Origin: Pseudomonas yamanorum
GTDB lineage: Bacteria; Pseudomonadota; Gammaproteobacteria; Pseudomonadales; Pseudomonadaceae
DNA: 64,000 nucleotides
Assembly: GCF_013386765.1 (NCBI RefSeq)
Contig: NZ_JACARE010000008.1
Location: 42,138 to 106,137, forward strand
Reading direction: 5' to 3'
The notes below the pieces were generated by a model, which was not told the origin of the DNA, made no database searches, and was given only the letters and a program-made list of their open reading frames with translations. Positions within the stretch are counted from its first letter, which is position 1, and the number at the start of each line of letters is the position of its first letter. Made by a program: the position numbers and the translations under genes. Below, piece by piece: positions 1 through 9,879 of this stretch.

Positions 1-19
1 GCTTGCGTTGAAGGTGGGT

Positions 20-1939
20 TTACACCCGGAAGTGGCTGACCATCTGCTGCAACTGCCCGCCCAATCGTGCCAGCTCCACACTCGACTTGGCTGTCTCGTC
101 GCTGGCCGCAGCCGTCTGCTCCGACACGTCCCGCACGTTCACAATACTGCGGCTGATCTCTTCAGCCACGGCACTTTGCTGTTCGGCAGCGGCGGCAATC
201 TGCTGGTTCATCGACTGGATATTCGACACCGTACGGGTGATGTTTTCCAGTGACACACCGGCCTTGCGCGTCAGTTCGACGCTGCTGTCGGTGAGGCTGC
301 GGCTGTTGTTCATCACGGCGGCCACTTGCTGGGTGCCGTTCTGCAAACCGGCCACCAGGCCTTCGATTTCTTCGGTGGATTTCTGGGTGCGCTGGGCCAG
401 CCCGCGGACTTCATCGGCGACCACCGCAAAACCGCGACCGGCTTCACCGGCACGGGCGGCTTCGATGGCGGCGTTGAGTGCCAGCAGGTTGGTCTGCTCG
501 GCCACGGCCTTGATCACGTCCATCACGCTGCCGATCTTGTTGCTCTCTTGCTGCAGGTGCGTCATGGCGTCGGTGGAGCGGGCCACTTCGGCAGCCAGGC
601 GTTCGATCTGGGCGATGGCTTCGGCCACCACCTTGTCACCGGCACGGGCTTCACCGTCGGCGGCCGAGGCAGCCTGGGAAGCTTGTTCGGCGTTACGCGC
701 GACTTCCTGCACGGTGGCGGTCATCTCGTGCATGGCGGTGGCCACTTGATCGGTCTCGATCTTCTGGCTGTTGACCCCGGCGCTGGTCTGTTCGGTGACC
801 GCCGACAACTCTTCGGCAGCGCTGGCGATCTGGGTGACGCCGTCGCGGATGCCGCTGATCAGCTCACGCAGGGTTGTGCCCATGCGCTGGATGCCTTGTT
901 GCAAAACGCCGAGCTCGTCGCGACGCGTGACCTGGATGTTGTGGCTCAGGTCGCCGGAAGCGATGCGTTCCACCACGGCAAGGGTCTCGCGCAGTGGGCG
1001 GGTAATCTGGCGGGTGATGATCACGGCCGCCACGATGCCCACCAGTAACGCCAGCAACGTGCTGATCAGTTGCAGGCTGCGGGCCTGTGCGCTTTCGGCG
1101 TCGCGGCGTTGCAGCTGGATGTCATACAGCTTGTCGCTGATGGTGACGATGTCGGTGCCCTGGGTGGTCATTTCTGCCCGGGCCGAGACGATGTTGGCGT
1201 TGGCTGCCTTGTAGTTCTGCACCGCGCTGCGATAGGCACCGAGGGCCGTTTCCAGTGAACCCAGGGCGGTCTGCTGGCTGGCGCCGAAGGCTGCGTGCAG
1301 GTCTTTCAAGCCGTCGATGGCTTTCTCGATCTGCGCAGCCGCACGGGCTTCAGTCTCGGCGTTGACGTTGCCGGTGTAGCCGCGCACTTCGTAGCGGGCC
1401 AGCTGGAATTGTTCCTTGGCGCTGGTCACGGCCTGGAACTGGGTGAAGCGCTCAGCGCTGTCGGGCATCTGCCGCACGCTGGAATCCAGGGCACCGATCT
1501 GCGCATTGGCGATGTCCGCCTTGTCACCCATGACCTGGCGTGCGGCGTTGCCGTTGCGGTAAGCCTCACGCATTTTGTTCAGGGATTGCTGGTAGGCGGT
1601 GATGATCGCTTTCTGCTCGTTGAGCAGCTTGAGGTTGTCCGGGCTCTTGAAGCTGTCCAGCAGCTTTTGTTGCTGGGCCGAAAAACTGTCGAGGTTGGTC
1701 TGCACGTTTTGCGCCACGCCTTCGTCACCGTTGGCCAGCATATATTGCAGGCGCACGATCCGCAGTTTGGTCAGCGAAGCATTGAGCTGGGTAATGTCGC
1801 TCATCCAGTTGCTGCGGTCGATCAGGCCGCCCAGGCTGGTCCAGCCAGTGAGCGCGAGGATCGAAGTAAGCACCAGGACCAGGCCGAAGCCCAGGCCCAG
1901 TTTCATATTGACGCTGATGTTGCCGAACCAACTATTCAT
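20..1939 (-). CDS. Methyl-accepting chemotaxis protein, HBM-type sensor
   Basis: A 639-aa transmembrane chemoreceptor. A first membrane helix (about residues 12-33) is followed by a ~250-residue, nearly all-helical periplasmic sensor that fits the helical bimodular (HBM) fold of McpS-type receptors, known to bind TCA-cycle acids. Then come a second membrane helix ([17 protein letters not shown]), a HAMP domain and a cytoplasmic signalling hairpin with the conserved tip [20 protein letters not shown]. It should pass ligand occupancy to CheA/CheW. I chose the ATG at 1939 over an upstream in-frame start at 1972 because GGAGG sits 6 nt before it and the protein then begins just before the first membrane helix. 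It stands alone; the ligand cannot be read from sequence. Confidence 0.93.
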   Translation of the reverse strand: MNSWFGNISVNMKLGLGFGLVLVLTSILALTGWTSLGGLIDRSNWMSDITQLNASLTKLRIVRLQYMLANGDEGVAQNVQTNLDSFSAQQQKLLDSFKSPDNLKLLNEQKAIITAYQQSLNKMREAYRNGNAARQVMGDKADIANAQIGALDSSVRQMPDSAERFTQFQAVTSAKEQFQLARYEVRGYTGNVNAETEARAAAQIEKAIDGLKDLHAAFGASQQTALGSLETALGAYRSAVQNYKAANANIVSARAEMTTQGTDIVTISDKLYDIQLQRRDAESAQARSLQLISTLLALLVGIVAAVIITRQITRPLRETLAVVERIASGDLSHNIQVTRRDELGVLQQGIQRMGTTLRELISGIRDGVTQIASAAEELSAVTEQTSAGVNSQKIETDQVATAMHEMTATVQEVARNAEQASQAASAADGEARAGDKVVAEAIAQIERLAAEVARSTDAMTHLQQESNKIGSVMDVIKAVAEQTNLLALNAAIEAARAGEAGRGFAVVADEVRGLAQRTQKSTEEIEGLVAGLQNGTQQVAAVMNNSRSLTDSSVELTRKAGVSLENITRTVSNIQSMNQQIAAAAEQQSAVAEEISRSIVNVRDVSEQTAAASDETAKSSVELARLGGQLQQMVSHFRV

Positions 1940-2092
1940 CGCATTCCTCCAGGAACAGATTTGCGGGTACATCCGGTTGCTGGAAGTAGCGACCAGCCGA
2001 TGGGTAGTCAGGGGGTATCGGCAGGCCTGGCGAGAGCTGAAACGGTTTTTTCGTGGCGGCTGGGTTTATGGATCGTGAGCGACCAACGGTAG

Positions 2093-3913
2093 TCAGTTGG
2101 CCTCTGCGCACGGGGTCACGGTCAACACCATGCGCGAGGGATATCGCGGTGTCATGTGCACGGTGTTGCGCGCGACCCTCGGGTATTGCGCCTGGCCGGG
2201 TGCTTCACCGCTATTGGGGTTGACATCGAACCGCGGAAAGTTGCTGCCGGCAATGTCCAGGCGCAGGCGATGACCGCGCTGGAACAGGTTGCAGGTGGCG
2301 AAGGGTTCGATCACTACCTTGACCGGCTTTCCCGGGGTCAGCCATGTCGGTTGCTCCCACGAGTCACGGTAGCGGGCGCGACGAATGCCGTCGGTGATAT
2401 TCATGGCGAAACCATCGGGGTAGACATCCACCAGTTTGGCGGTGATATCAGTATCGGGTGCATCGCTGTCGATCCACAGCTCAATGCACACGGGGCCTGC
2501 GACGATCAAGTCCTGAGTGAGGGGCTCGGTCTGGAAGCTCAAGACATCGTCACGTTCGGCCAGGGGGCGATTGTCGCCACGGGTACCAAAGAAGTCGGCC
2601 CGCTCGCGCTGGTCGAACGCGCCGCCGACAAAAATGGGGGCACCGGAGGTCAGCGCACCGCCGACGGTCGGCACGGGGTTGGCCGGGTCGGCGCAGTAGC
2701 TGAGCTGGCTCTCGGCGCTGGGTGGTTCACTTTGCAGGCGCCGCTGCGCGGTGAGGTGCAAGGTCATCTGGGTGCTGCCCGGCAGCGGCCATTGGCTGCT
2801 TTCGATCCAGCGACCGCCGTGTTGCAGGCGACCCTGTTGATCCCGCACGCCCGTGCCGCCGCCCATCAAAAACACCTTCACCGATGCCGGGCCCGGCAGC
2901 GGTGTGTCATTGAGGGCGCGCTCAAACCAGTCCAGGCGACAGCTCAGCCAGTCCCTGGCGACCTGGCCGTCGAAGGCGCCCATAGCGCCGAATTCAACCT
3001 CACCACTGTGGGTGATATTGCGATCGCCGTGGAGCCACGGGCCCATGATCAATTGATGTGCCGAAGTGGTGCCGGCGCTGAAAGCTGCATGGTTGGCCAG
3101 GGTCGAGCTGACATAGGCGTCATACCAACTGGACATGAACAGCACCGGAATATCCGGCAAATCCTGGTAATGCCCCTCGGCGTAAATTCCCGGCGCCTGC
3201 CAATACGGGCCGAAGTCGCCCTGGGCCCATTGCTCCAGCAAATACGCCTCATATTCCGGCACATGCCGCAGAGGCGAGTGCCCGGCTTGCCAGGGCATGC
3301 GCGTGAACCACTGGTGGATATCTTCCTGTTCCAGGGCCTCGAGGATCGCCGGGTCTGCCAGCGCCGCCGGGCTTTCCTTGGCCTGGCGAAACGCCCAGGT
3401 GGCCTGTTTGAGTTCCAGTGCGCCGCCCTGGCGAATCCCGCACTGGTAGGCATTGGCGAAGCCGCCACTGTCCAGGACCATGCTGTGCAGGCCCGGCGGG
3501 TGCAGACAGGCCATCGCCAGTTGGGTGTGGGCGGCGTAGGACAGGCCCATGCTGCCGATCTTGCCGTTGCACCACGGCTGTTCGACGATCCAGGCCAGGG
3601 TGTCGAACCCATCCTCGCCCTCGGCGGTGTATTTGGTGAACACACCTTCGGAGGCGTAGCGCCCGCGGCAATCCTGGAAGATCGCGACAAAGCCTTGGGC
3701 CGTAAACCGCGCGGCCATTTGCTCGCGGGAGATGTGCTGGCCGTCGAGCTGTATTTCCGAGCGCGACGGTTTGCTTTTGTCGTAGGGCGTGCGTTCGATC
3801 ACCACCGGAAACGGGCCGGGACCTTGGGGCAAGTAGATGTCGGTGGCGAGGTGGATGCCGTCGCGCATGGCGATCATCTGGTTGTGCAGCGTCTGCATGG
3901 AAAAAACACTCAT
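2093..3913 (-). CDS. CocE/NonD-family serine hydrolase (S15-like)
   Basis: A 606-aa alpha/beta hydrolase of the X-Pro dipeptidyl-peptidase S15 / cocaine-esterase family. The nucleophile motif GLSYAA puts the catalytic Ser at about residue 125; SSWYDAY (Asp ~265) and GPWLHGD (His ~295) supply the other triad members. The C-terminal half matches the jelly-roll domain usual in this family. Members split esters or amides (cocaine esterase, glutaryl-7-ACA acylase, alpha-amino-acid ester hydrolases). There is no signal peptide, so it is probably cytoplasmic. It starts 4 nt after the stop of the YfcC-like transporter, so the two are almost certainly co-transcribed and the transporter probably imports its substrate. 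The substrate is unknown. Confidence 0.88.
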   Translation of the reverse strand: MSVFSMQTLHNQMIAMRDGIHLATDIYLPQGPGPFPVVIERTPYDKSKPSRSEIQLDGQHISREQMAARFTAQGFVAIFQDCRGRYASEGVFTKYTAEGEDGFDTLAWIVEQPWCNGKIGSMGLSYAAHTQLAMACLHPPGLHSMVLDSGGFANAYQCGIRQGGALELKQATWAFRQAKESPAALADPAILEALEQEDIHQWFTRMPWQAGHSPLRHVPEYEAYLLEQWAQGDFGPYWQAPGIYAEGHYQDLPDIPVLFMSSWYDAYVSSTLANHAAFSAGTTSAHQLIMGPWLHGDRNITHSGEVEFGAMGAFDGQVARDWLSCRLDWFERALNDTPLPGPASVKVFLMGGGTGVRDQQGRLQHGGRWIESSQWPLPGSTQMTLHLTAQRRLQSEPPSAESQLSYCADPANPVPTVGGALTSGAPIFVGGAFDQRERADFFGTRGDNRPLAERDDVLSFQTEPLTQDLIVAGPVCIELWIDSDAPDTDITAKLVDVYPDGFAMNITDGIRRARYRDSWEQPTWLTPGKPVKVVIEPFATCNLFQRGHRLRLDIAGSNFPRFDVNPNSGEAPGQAQYPRVARNTVHMTPRYPSRMVLTVTPCAEAN

Positions 3914-3917
3914 TGGT

Positions 3918-5357
3918 TCAGTACCCGGTGCCTACGGCAATGGCCAACAGCACCATCGCCAGCACGGCATAAATCAGAAACAGCGGCAGGATGTAGCGCG
4001 CCCACTGGCCCCAGCCGACGTTGGCGGTGGCCAGCAATACCAACAGGCCGCTGGAGGTCGGGGTGATCATGTTGGTCAGGCCGTTGCCCATCAAAAACGC
4101 GAACACCGTGGTTTGCGGGCTGACGCCGGAGAGTTGCCCCAGCGGCCCGAAGATCGGCATGGTCACCGCCGCCTGGCCCGAGGTGGAAGGGATCAGCACA
4201 TCCAGCCCCAATTGCGCGAAGAACATGCCATAGGCCGAGACCACCGGGCCGTGATCGCCCACCAGGTTGGCCAGGCTGTTGACGATGGTGTCGAGCACCT
4301 GGCCGGTGCTGAGGATGATTTCCACGGCGGTCGCCAGGCCGATCAACACGCCGGCAATCAGCACCTTTTTCATGCCGTCGACAAAGGCGCTGGCGGCGGT
4401 GCTGGCGCCGAGCCCGGCGATCACGCTGAAGGCCACGGTCAGCAGCAGGTAGAACGCCGACAGCTCGTGGTATTTCCACTCCCAGCGGTTGGAGGCGTAC
4501 ACCAGGAAACCAATGCCCGCACCGAGTACGATCAGGTTCAGCAGATGGCGCAGGGGCAGCGGTTTGCGTTCGAAGGTGATCTGCGCGCCGGCATCAAAGC
4601 CGTGCTTGCGGATGCTCCACAACACGAATGCGATGCCCACCAGCAGGAACGTGCAGTAGGCCAGGACGCGCATGCTCAAGCCGCTGAAAATCGGCAGCCC
4701 CACCATCGGTTGTGCCACGGACAGCGCCACCGGGTTGGAGATGGAGGCCAGGTAGCCGATCTTCACCGAGATGGTCACGATGGCCAGCCCGATCAGGTTC
4801 GACAGCCCCAGGCGGTTGGCCATGGCCACCATCAACGGCACGATCAGGATGAATTCCTTGGCCAGGCCCATGAAGGTGCTGCCGGCGGAAAACACCAGCA
4901 TCAGGCTCGGCACCAGCACGTAGATATTGCCCCGAGTCAGCCCCAGCAGGCGCTCAAGACCGGCGTCGATCACCCCGGCCTTGTTCAGTACGCCGAACAT
5001 GCCGCCGATGAACAGCACCATGAAAATCAGCGCCGCGCGTTTTTCGATGCCCTGGGGAATGGCCATGAAACCTTCCACCAGTGACACCGGCCGGGCGACT
5101 GTATCGCCGGCCTTGCGCGGTTCCAGGGAGAACAGTTGGCCGAGGGAATCGTGTTTCTCCAGCACCTGGTAGGAGCCGGGAACCACCAGGCCATTCTGGC
5201 GCTGGAACTTGCCCGAGTTCACCGCGTAGGTGAAGGCGACAGCCAGCAGCACGATGCTCAACAGAATGATCGCCGGGTTGATCTGCTTGCGTTGCGCGGG
5301 TTTTTCCACCGGCGTTTCAGTCGGCGAGTGGGTACGGACGATCTGCGGTTCGGTCAT
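3918..5357 (-). CDS. YfcC/DcuC-superfamily membrane transporter
   Basis: A polytopic inner-membrane protein of about 479 aa with roughly a dozen hydrophobic segments. The pattern (early helix AIILLSIVLLAVAFTYAV, then a periplasmic stretch with VVPGSYQVL, then GGMFGVLNKAGVI and SAGSTFMGLAKEFILIVPL) is that of the YfcC family (Pfam DcuC-type C4-dicarboxylate carriers). Substrates of most members are undefined. I chose the ATG at 5357, preceded by CCGGGGCA; a GTG at 5417 would add 20 polar residues and lacks a Shine-Dalgarno sequence. It lies 4 nt before the hydrolase gene and 108 nt after the LysR gene, all on one strand. Confidence 0.82.
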   Translation of the reverse strand: MTEPQIVRTHSPTETPVEKPAQRKQINPAIILLSIVLLAVAFTYAVNSGKFQRQNGLVVPGSYQVLEKHDSLGQLFSLEPRKAGDTVARPVSLVEGFMAIPQGIEKRAALIFMVLFIGGMFGVLNKAGVIDAGLERLLGLTRGNIYVLVPSLMLVFSAGSTFMGLAKEFILIVPLMVAMANRLGLSNLIGLAIVTISVKIGYLASISNPVALSVAQPMVGLPIFSGLSMRVLAYCTFLLVGIAFVLWSIRKHGFDAGAQITFERKPLPLRHLLNLIVLGAGIGFLVYASNRWEWKYHELSAFYLLLTVAFSVIAGLGASTAASAFVDGMKKVLIAGVLIGLATAVEIILSTGQVLDTIVNSLANLVGDHGPVVSAYGMFFAQLGLDVLIPSTSGQAAVTMPIFGPLGQLSGVSPQTTVFAFLMGNGLTNMITPTSSGLLVLLATANVGWGQWARYILPLFLIYAVLAMVLLAIAVGTGY

Positions 5358-5465
5358 GCTGGTTGCCCCGGTGTGCGCTGTTATTGTTGTGTCGGGTGAC
5401 ACTTGTGGAGCGGACACTAGGGCAAAGTTTTCGCGGCGACAACGTTATGCGCGGGCTGGGTTGGG

Positions 5466-6362
5466 CTATGCGTTTTGTGCGGCCAGGCGCTGCTTGAGGT
5501 GCTCGGCAAACGCCGTCACCACTTTGGATCGGGGCTCATTCGCACGAAACGCCAGGCCGAATGCATAGGGCAATGCCGGCCGAAACGGGCGGACCACAAT
5601 CGGCAAATGCATGAAGTGACTGGCCAGCAAGCCATTGACGATCGATACCCCCAACCCCTCGGCGACAAAGCTGCACGCGGCGCCCACCGAATGCACTTCG
5701 ACCCGCACCTGCGGCGTCAGGTTGGCCGCGCGAAACACCTGGTTCAACTCGGCCCGCAGCGCCCGTTGCCGGCCCAGCATCACCAGCGGCACGTCCCGCA
5801 ATTGTTGCACTTCGATGCAGGCATGCCGGGCCAACGGATGGTCCGCCGGCATCACGCACACGCCTTCGGTTTCCAGCACCGGTTCAATCTCGAAGTCGGG
5901 AATCTCGGTGGGCAAGCGCACAAAACCGAGGTCGGCGGAACGGTCGAGCACGGCCCGTTCGATCATGTCGTAGGAGCCGGTCAGCAACTCGACGACGATG
6001 TCTTCACGGCCCTTGAGAAACTCGGCGACGATCCTCGGCAGCAGCTCCTGGGTCATGCTGGTGGGCACCCCGACCTTGATCAGGCTCTTGCGCGAACGGC
6101 CCACGCGCATCTCATCCGCCAGGCGCTGGATACGCTGCATGCCGTCCACCAGGCCGGCCACTTCGGTGAGCAGTTCTTCAGCCTCCGGGGTGGCCATCAA
6201 GCGGCCCTTTTTGCGCAGGAACAACGCGAAACCCAAGGCCTCCTCCAGCTGGCTCAACAACCGGCTGACGGCCGATTGCGACAGGCCCATGCGGGTCGCC
6301 GCACCGATGGTCGAGCCGGTGGACATGATCGCCTTGAAGGCTTCGAGCTGCTTGAGATTCAC
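5466..6362 (-). CDS. LysR-family transcriptional regulator
   Basis: A 298-aa LysR-type regulator. The N-terminal winged helix-turn-helix (MNLKQLEAFKAIMSTGSTIG ... SQSAVSRLLSQLEEALG) is followed by a linker helix and a periplasmic-binding-like effector domain from about residue 92 to the end. The start is GTG with AGGA about 6 nt upstream. It is divergent from the OprD-type porin gene and on the same strand as the transporter and hydrolase genes, so it probably controls this uptake/hydrolysis cassette. The effector is likely the imported compound or its product, but the sequence does not identify it. Confidence 0.92.
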   Translation of the reverse strand: MNLKQLEAFKAIMSTGSTIGAATRMGLSQSAVSRLLSQLEEALGFALFLRKKGRLMATPEAEELLTEVAGLVDGMQRIQRLADEMRVGRSRKSLIKVGVPTSMTQELLPRIVAEFLKGREDIVVELLTGSYDMIERAVLDRSADLGFVRLPTEIPDFEIEPVLETEGVCVMPADHPLARHACIEVQQLRDVPLVMLGRQRALRAELNQVFRAANLTPQVRVEVHSVGAACSFVAEGLGVSIVNGLLASHFMHLPIVVRPFRPALPYAFGLAFRANEPRSKVVTAFAEHLKQRLAAQNA

Positions 6363-6390
6363 CGTGATGTTCCTGTGGTTTGAGGGCTTT

Positions 6391-6417
6391 GCGCATAGCC
6401 TGATGCGCTTCTCGCAT
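6391..6417. promoter_or_regulatory. Candidate LysR operator, overlapping palindromes
   Basis: Between the divergent LysR and porin genes, GCGCAT (6391-6396) and ATGCGC (6403-6408) form a perfect inverted repeat with 6-bp spacing. The ATGCG of the second arm also pairs with CGCAT at 6413-6417 (5-bp spacing). Three evenly spaced half-sites of one motif, 29 bp before the regulator's start codon, fit a LysR recognition/activation site. No binding data exist; this is pattern only. Confidence 0.45.
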
Positions 6418-6534
6418 AACGTTGCCGGGGGTTCGATCAGCCGTTAGTGTCCGCCGCAATGCGACACGCCGTCCAGCCTGTCGCAGGCAGCAACTGCCCA
6501 TAAAAAACCACAATACGGCATTCGGGAGACGGTT

Positions 6535-7758
6535 ATGCGTGAGCTTTTCACGAGGGGAGGAATGGTGTGTGCAGGCTTGTTGGCAAGCCTGTCACCGGCA
6601 TTGATGGCCCAGGGTTTCTGGGAGGACTCCCACGGCAAATTGACCTTGCGCAATTACTACTTCAACGACGGTTACCGCGACGGCGGCGAGGACCGCAAAG
6701 AGTGGGCCCAGGGCTTTTTGCTCAACCTGCAATCGGGCTATACCGAGGGCACGGTGGGTTTTGGCCTGGATGCGTTGGGGCTGTCGGGGATCCGGCTTGA
6801 CTCCAGCCGCGCCCATGCCGGCACCGGCTTATTGCCCGTGCACGACGACGGCCGCGCGGCCAGCGAATTCTCAAGCCTGGGCGTCACCGCAAAGATGCGC
6901 ATCGGTGAGGCCGTGGTGAAAACCGGCACGCTGCTGCCGAAAATTCCGGTGCTGGTGTACAACGACGGCCGGCTGTTGCCGCAAACGTTCCAGGGCACTC
7001 AAGTGGAGTACAGCGGCATCCGTAACCTGTACGTGCACGCCGGGCATCTGGACAAGTTCAAGCTGCGAAACTCGACCGACAGCGTGGATATTTATCCCCA
7101 GGGCTACAGCGGGAAAAAGGGCAGCGACTTTGATTTCGCCGGCGCCACCTATGCCTTCACGCCGAAGCTGAGCGGCACCTGGTACTACGGTGAAATGCGC
7201 GAATTCTATCGCCAGCAATTCTTCGGCCTGGTGCACAAGCAGCCATTGGGTGCCGGCAGCCTCACCAGTGACTTGCGTTACTTCATCAGCAACGAAGCGG
7301 GCGAAGCACGCAATGGCAAGGTCGACAGCGACATGTTCAGCGGGCTGTTCACCTACCGGCTGGGGCCGCAGGCGCTGGGGGTGGGCTATCAGAAAGTCAC
7401 CGGCGATACCGCGCTGCCCTACGCCAGCGTGTCGACGGTGTACTCCTTCAGCAACGCCGGCGTCGGCAAATTCATCCAGGCCGGTGAGCAAACCTGGATG
7501 CTGCGCTATGACTACGACTTTGCCGCCATCCTGCCGGGCCTGACCTTCATGACCCGTTACTACAAGGGCCAGAACGGTGACTTCAAGGGCCGCGAAGCCC
7601 GTGAGTGGGAGTCCGACACCAACCTGCGCTACGTGATCCAGGACAGCACCTTCAAAGGCGTGGGCATCGAGTTGCGCAAGGCCACGTATCGCTCGACCTA
7701 TGCGAGCGATCGTGACAACTACCGGGTTTACCTCACGTACGACCTGGCGCTGTGGTAA
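6535..7758 (+). CDS. OprD-family outer-membrane porin
   Basis: A 407-aa precursor with a signal peptide (hydrophobic core CAGLLASLSPALMA, cleavage likely after residue 25). The mature start GFWEDSHGKLTLRNYYFNDG and the alternating aromatic beta-strand pattern through to the C-terminal YLTYDLALW are typical of OprD-type, substrate-specific Pseudomonas porins (18-stranded barrels of ~400-420 aa). GGGAGA lies 8 nt before the ATG. It is divergent from the LysR gene and probably lets the substrate of the neighbouring transporter/hydrolase cross the outer membrane. Its stop is only 6 nt from the stop of the convergent glycosyltransferase gene, with no obvious terminator between. Confidence 0.93.
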   Translation: MRELFTRGGMVCAGLLASLSPALMAQGFWEDSHGKLTLRNYYFNDGYRDGGEDRKEWAQGFLLNLQSGYTEGTVGFGLDALGLSGIRLDSSRAHAGTGLLPVHDDGRAASEFSSLGVTAKMRIGEAVVKTGTLLPKIPVLVYNDGRLLPQTFQGTQVEYSGIRNLYVHAGHLDKFKLRNSTDSVDIYPQGYSGKKGSDFDFAGATYAFTPKLSGTWYYGEMREFYRQQFFGLVHKQPLGAGSLTSDLRYFISNEAGEARNGKVDSDMFSGLFTYRLGPQALGVGYQKVTGDTALPYASVSTVYSFSNAGVGKFIQAGEQTWMLRYDYDFAAILPGLTFMTRYYKGQNGDFKGREAREWESDTNLRYVIQDSTFKGVGIELRKATYRSTYASDRDNYRVYLTYDLALW

Positions 7759-7764
7759 CAGGCC

Positions 7765-9222
7765 TTACTGCTCGACGAAATAGTACGGCTGACGGTTGAC
7801 CGCCATCTCCTTGACCACCGTCACCGGCACGTTCAGCCGGTCTGTATTGTCCACCAACGCCACATTGCCGGGCTTGGCCGCGAGGTAGCTTTTGAGCTCC
7901 TCCGGCGTTTGCAGGATCGTCAGATAACCCTGCATGTAAAACACCCCGGCGCCGGCGATCCGCTCGTTGGCCTGATACAACACCACTTCCTTGCCTTGCG
8001 CCTGCATTGCCTGGACCTGGCTGATCACCGGCACAAACGACTGGCGCACATCGGCCTTGGGTGCGAACCAGAAAGCGGCAATCAGGTAGCAGGCAACCAC
8101 CACCGCGAAAAAACCACCCACCAGGCCACGGCGATGTGCATAGACGTGTTCGGCAACGTTGGAGACCTGCCCGCGACTTTTCAGCCAGCCCAGCAACACG
8201 CCGCCATACTCGGCGGCCAGTACGGCGGCGGCGGGTGTCAGCGCCATCAGGTACACCGTGCGCTTGCTGGAGGCGAGCGTCAGCAAGGTGAATTGCGCCA
8301 CCAGCCACACGCTGAAAAACAGCCGGTAGCGGTTACGCACCAGGCTTTTGCGGAAGTGCCACAGTCCCAGGTACACCAGGATGTTCCACGGCAAAAACGC
8401 TTCGGGCAATTTGACGATGTAGTAATAGAATGGCTCGTAGTGGCCGGCTTCGACAAACGAGCCGCTGAAGCGCCCGACGCTGTTGGTCAGTAGCACTTCA
8501 CGTACCGCCTGAAGGCCGTCGCGCTGGTACAGGAAACCCAGCCAGATCATCAGCGGCACCAGCGCCAGCAGCGTGAACAGCCCGGGTTTGATCCAGTCCC
8601 CCAGCTTGAATCGTTTATCCATCAAGCTGGTGCTGGCCAGATAGACGAAGATCACGATGCCCGGCATGGCCAGGCCCAGCACACCTTTGCTCAAGGTAGC
8701 GATCACCATCCCCAGGGTGAACAGCAACCAGGTGCCCAGGTTGGAACTGTCGCGCTCCGACTCGGGGCGGTTGGCCTGATAGAACGCAAGCAAGGCCATG
8801 GTGATACCGAGGGTGAGTAGCGAATCTTCACCCACGCCGCGCACATTGCTCCAGTAACTGGCCATGGTCGCCAGCATCAGCGCCGCGACAAACGCCAGGG
8901 TCTTGGGCCGGCCAAACTTGCGCAGCATCCCGTACAGCAGCATCACACTGAACAGCCCGGCAAACGCCGACGCCAGGCGCACCGCCCAGGTGGTGCCGCC
9001 GAACAGCCGAATCGCCCCGGCGTCGAGCCACAGGCTCAGCGGCGGTTTCTCCAGGAACGGTTCACGAAACAATCGCGGCACCACCCAGTCGTTATCCAGG
9101 TGCATGGCCATGGCGATCCCGGCCACACGGGCCTCGGTCGAGCCTTGCAGCTCGTGATTGCCAAGGGCAAAGAAGAACAACAGCGCAGCAAGCAGGAGCA
9201 GCAGAGGAGCGGAACGCGTCAT
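7765..9222 (-). CDS. ArnT-like / family 39 membrane glycosyltransferase
   Basis: A 485-aa integral-membrane protein of the PMT_2/ArnT superfamily (GT-C fold). The first helix (LLLLLAALLFFFALG) leads into the diagnostic first periplasmic loop, with E-A-R-V at ~30-33 and DNDWVVPRLF...EKPPLSLWL. In this family the acidic residues there bind the lipid-phosphate sugar donor. About ten more hydrophobic segments follow, then a short soluble C-terminal part. It is shorter than ArnT itself (~550 aa). It probably moves a sugar from undecaprenyl or dolichyl-type phosphate to a lipid or protein acceptor. There is no arn operon around it, so I give no symbol. Confidence 0.82.
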   Translation of the reverse strand: MTRSAPLLLLLAALLFFFALGNHELQGSTEARVAGIAMAMHLDNDWVVPRLFREPFLEKPPLSLWLDAGAIRLFGGTTWAVRLASAFAGLFSVMLLYGMLRKFGRPKTLAFVAALMLATMASYWSNVRGVGEDSLLTLGITMALLAFYQANRPESERDSSNLGTWLLFTLGMVIATLSKGVLGLAMPGIVIFVYLASTSLMDKRFKLGDWIKPGLFTLLALVPLMIWLGFLYQRDGLQAVREVLLTNSVGRFSGSFVEAGHYEPFYYYIVKLPEAFLPWNILVYLGLWHFRKSLVRNRYRLFFSVWLVAQFTLLTLASSKRTVYLMALTPAAAVLAAEYGGVLLGWLKSRGQVSNVAEHVYAHRRGLVGGFFAVVVACYLIAAFWFAPKADVRQSFVPVISQVQAMQAQGKEVVLYQANERIAGAGVFYMQGYLTILQTPEELKSYLAAKPGNVALVDNTDRLNVPVTVVKEMAVNRQPYYFVEQ

Positions 9223-9333
9223 GGATTCTGGCTACCGGGGCAGGGGACCGTTCGGGGGAACGGCCCGGGCAATCGGTGAGTATACGAGGGCGATTCTTAA
9301 TAATTCGTGAATGAATGTGAGGTTTTTGTTGGG

Positions 9334-9879
9334 TCAGAGTTGTTTCAGCAGCGGCCAGTGGGTGAGCCAGCGTTTGGAGGTGATGCGCTGCTGGTAAATG
9401 GCGTGTTTTTCTTGGACGAAGCGGTGTGTGGGTTTGAGTTGGAGGTTGAACAGGTCGTCCAGGCCGAGAGGGGCTGATACTTCGCACAGGTCTTCTGCGG
9501 TTCTTCTGACGGCGACTGCGGTGGCCGTCTCGGGCCAGTAGCGCATTGCATCGCTGGCGTTGCGATAGGGCGCATCGCCGTTTCGCAGGTGCATGCGGGC
9601 CTGGTTTTTGACTGACCAGTCGATGGCGGGTTCTGCTGCGCGTAACAGGGCTTCGAGACGGCGGTCTTCGTCGGGGTTGGTGCAGGTGGCGTCGAACCAC
9701 AGTACGTCGACATCGCCGGTCAGTGGTGACAGGGGGCGACCGTGCAGGTGATCCCACACGGCGTTGCGTACGAAGCCGGCGCCGATCCAGCAGTCGGGGA
9801 GGGCGAGGGCGCGGACGACGTGAAGCAGGTGCCAGCGTTGCGTATCACCACTGATGAGAGCTTGGAGAGAGGTAAGCAT
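9334..9879 (-). CDS. Nucleotidyltransferase-fold protein (DUF925/NTP_transf_6)
   Basis: A 181-aa protein matching the NTP_transf_6 (DUF925) family. It has GAGFVRNAVWDHLHG near residue 37, then the acidic pair in GDVDVLWFD expected of a polymerase-beta-type nucleotidyltransferase, and the conserved SVKNQARMHLRNGDAPYRN and AVAVR segments. The start ATG has GGAAG 6 nt upstream. The biological substrate of the family is unknown. It stands alone, transcribed away from the NYN gene. Confidence 0.83.
   Translation of the reverse strand: MLTSLQALISGDTQRWHLLHVVRALALPDCWIGAGFVRNAVWDHLHGRPLSPLTGDVDVLWFDATCTNPDEDRRLEALLRAAEPAIDWSVKNQARMHLRNGDAPYRNASDAMRYWPETATAVAVRRTAEDLCEVSAPLGLDDLFNLQLKPTHRFVQEKHAIYQQRITSKRWLTHWPLLKQL

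Noticed and set aside
2156..4066. 636-codon frame antisense to the CocE-type hydrolase
   Set aside because: The hydrolase has an intact catalytic triad and neighbouring-gene coupling. The antisense frame has no domain.
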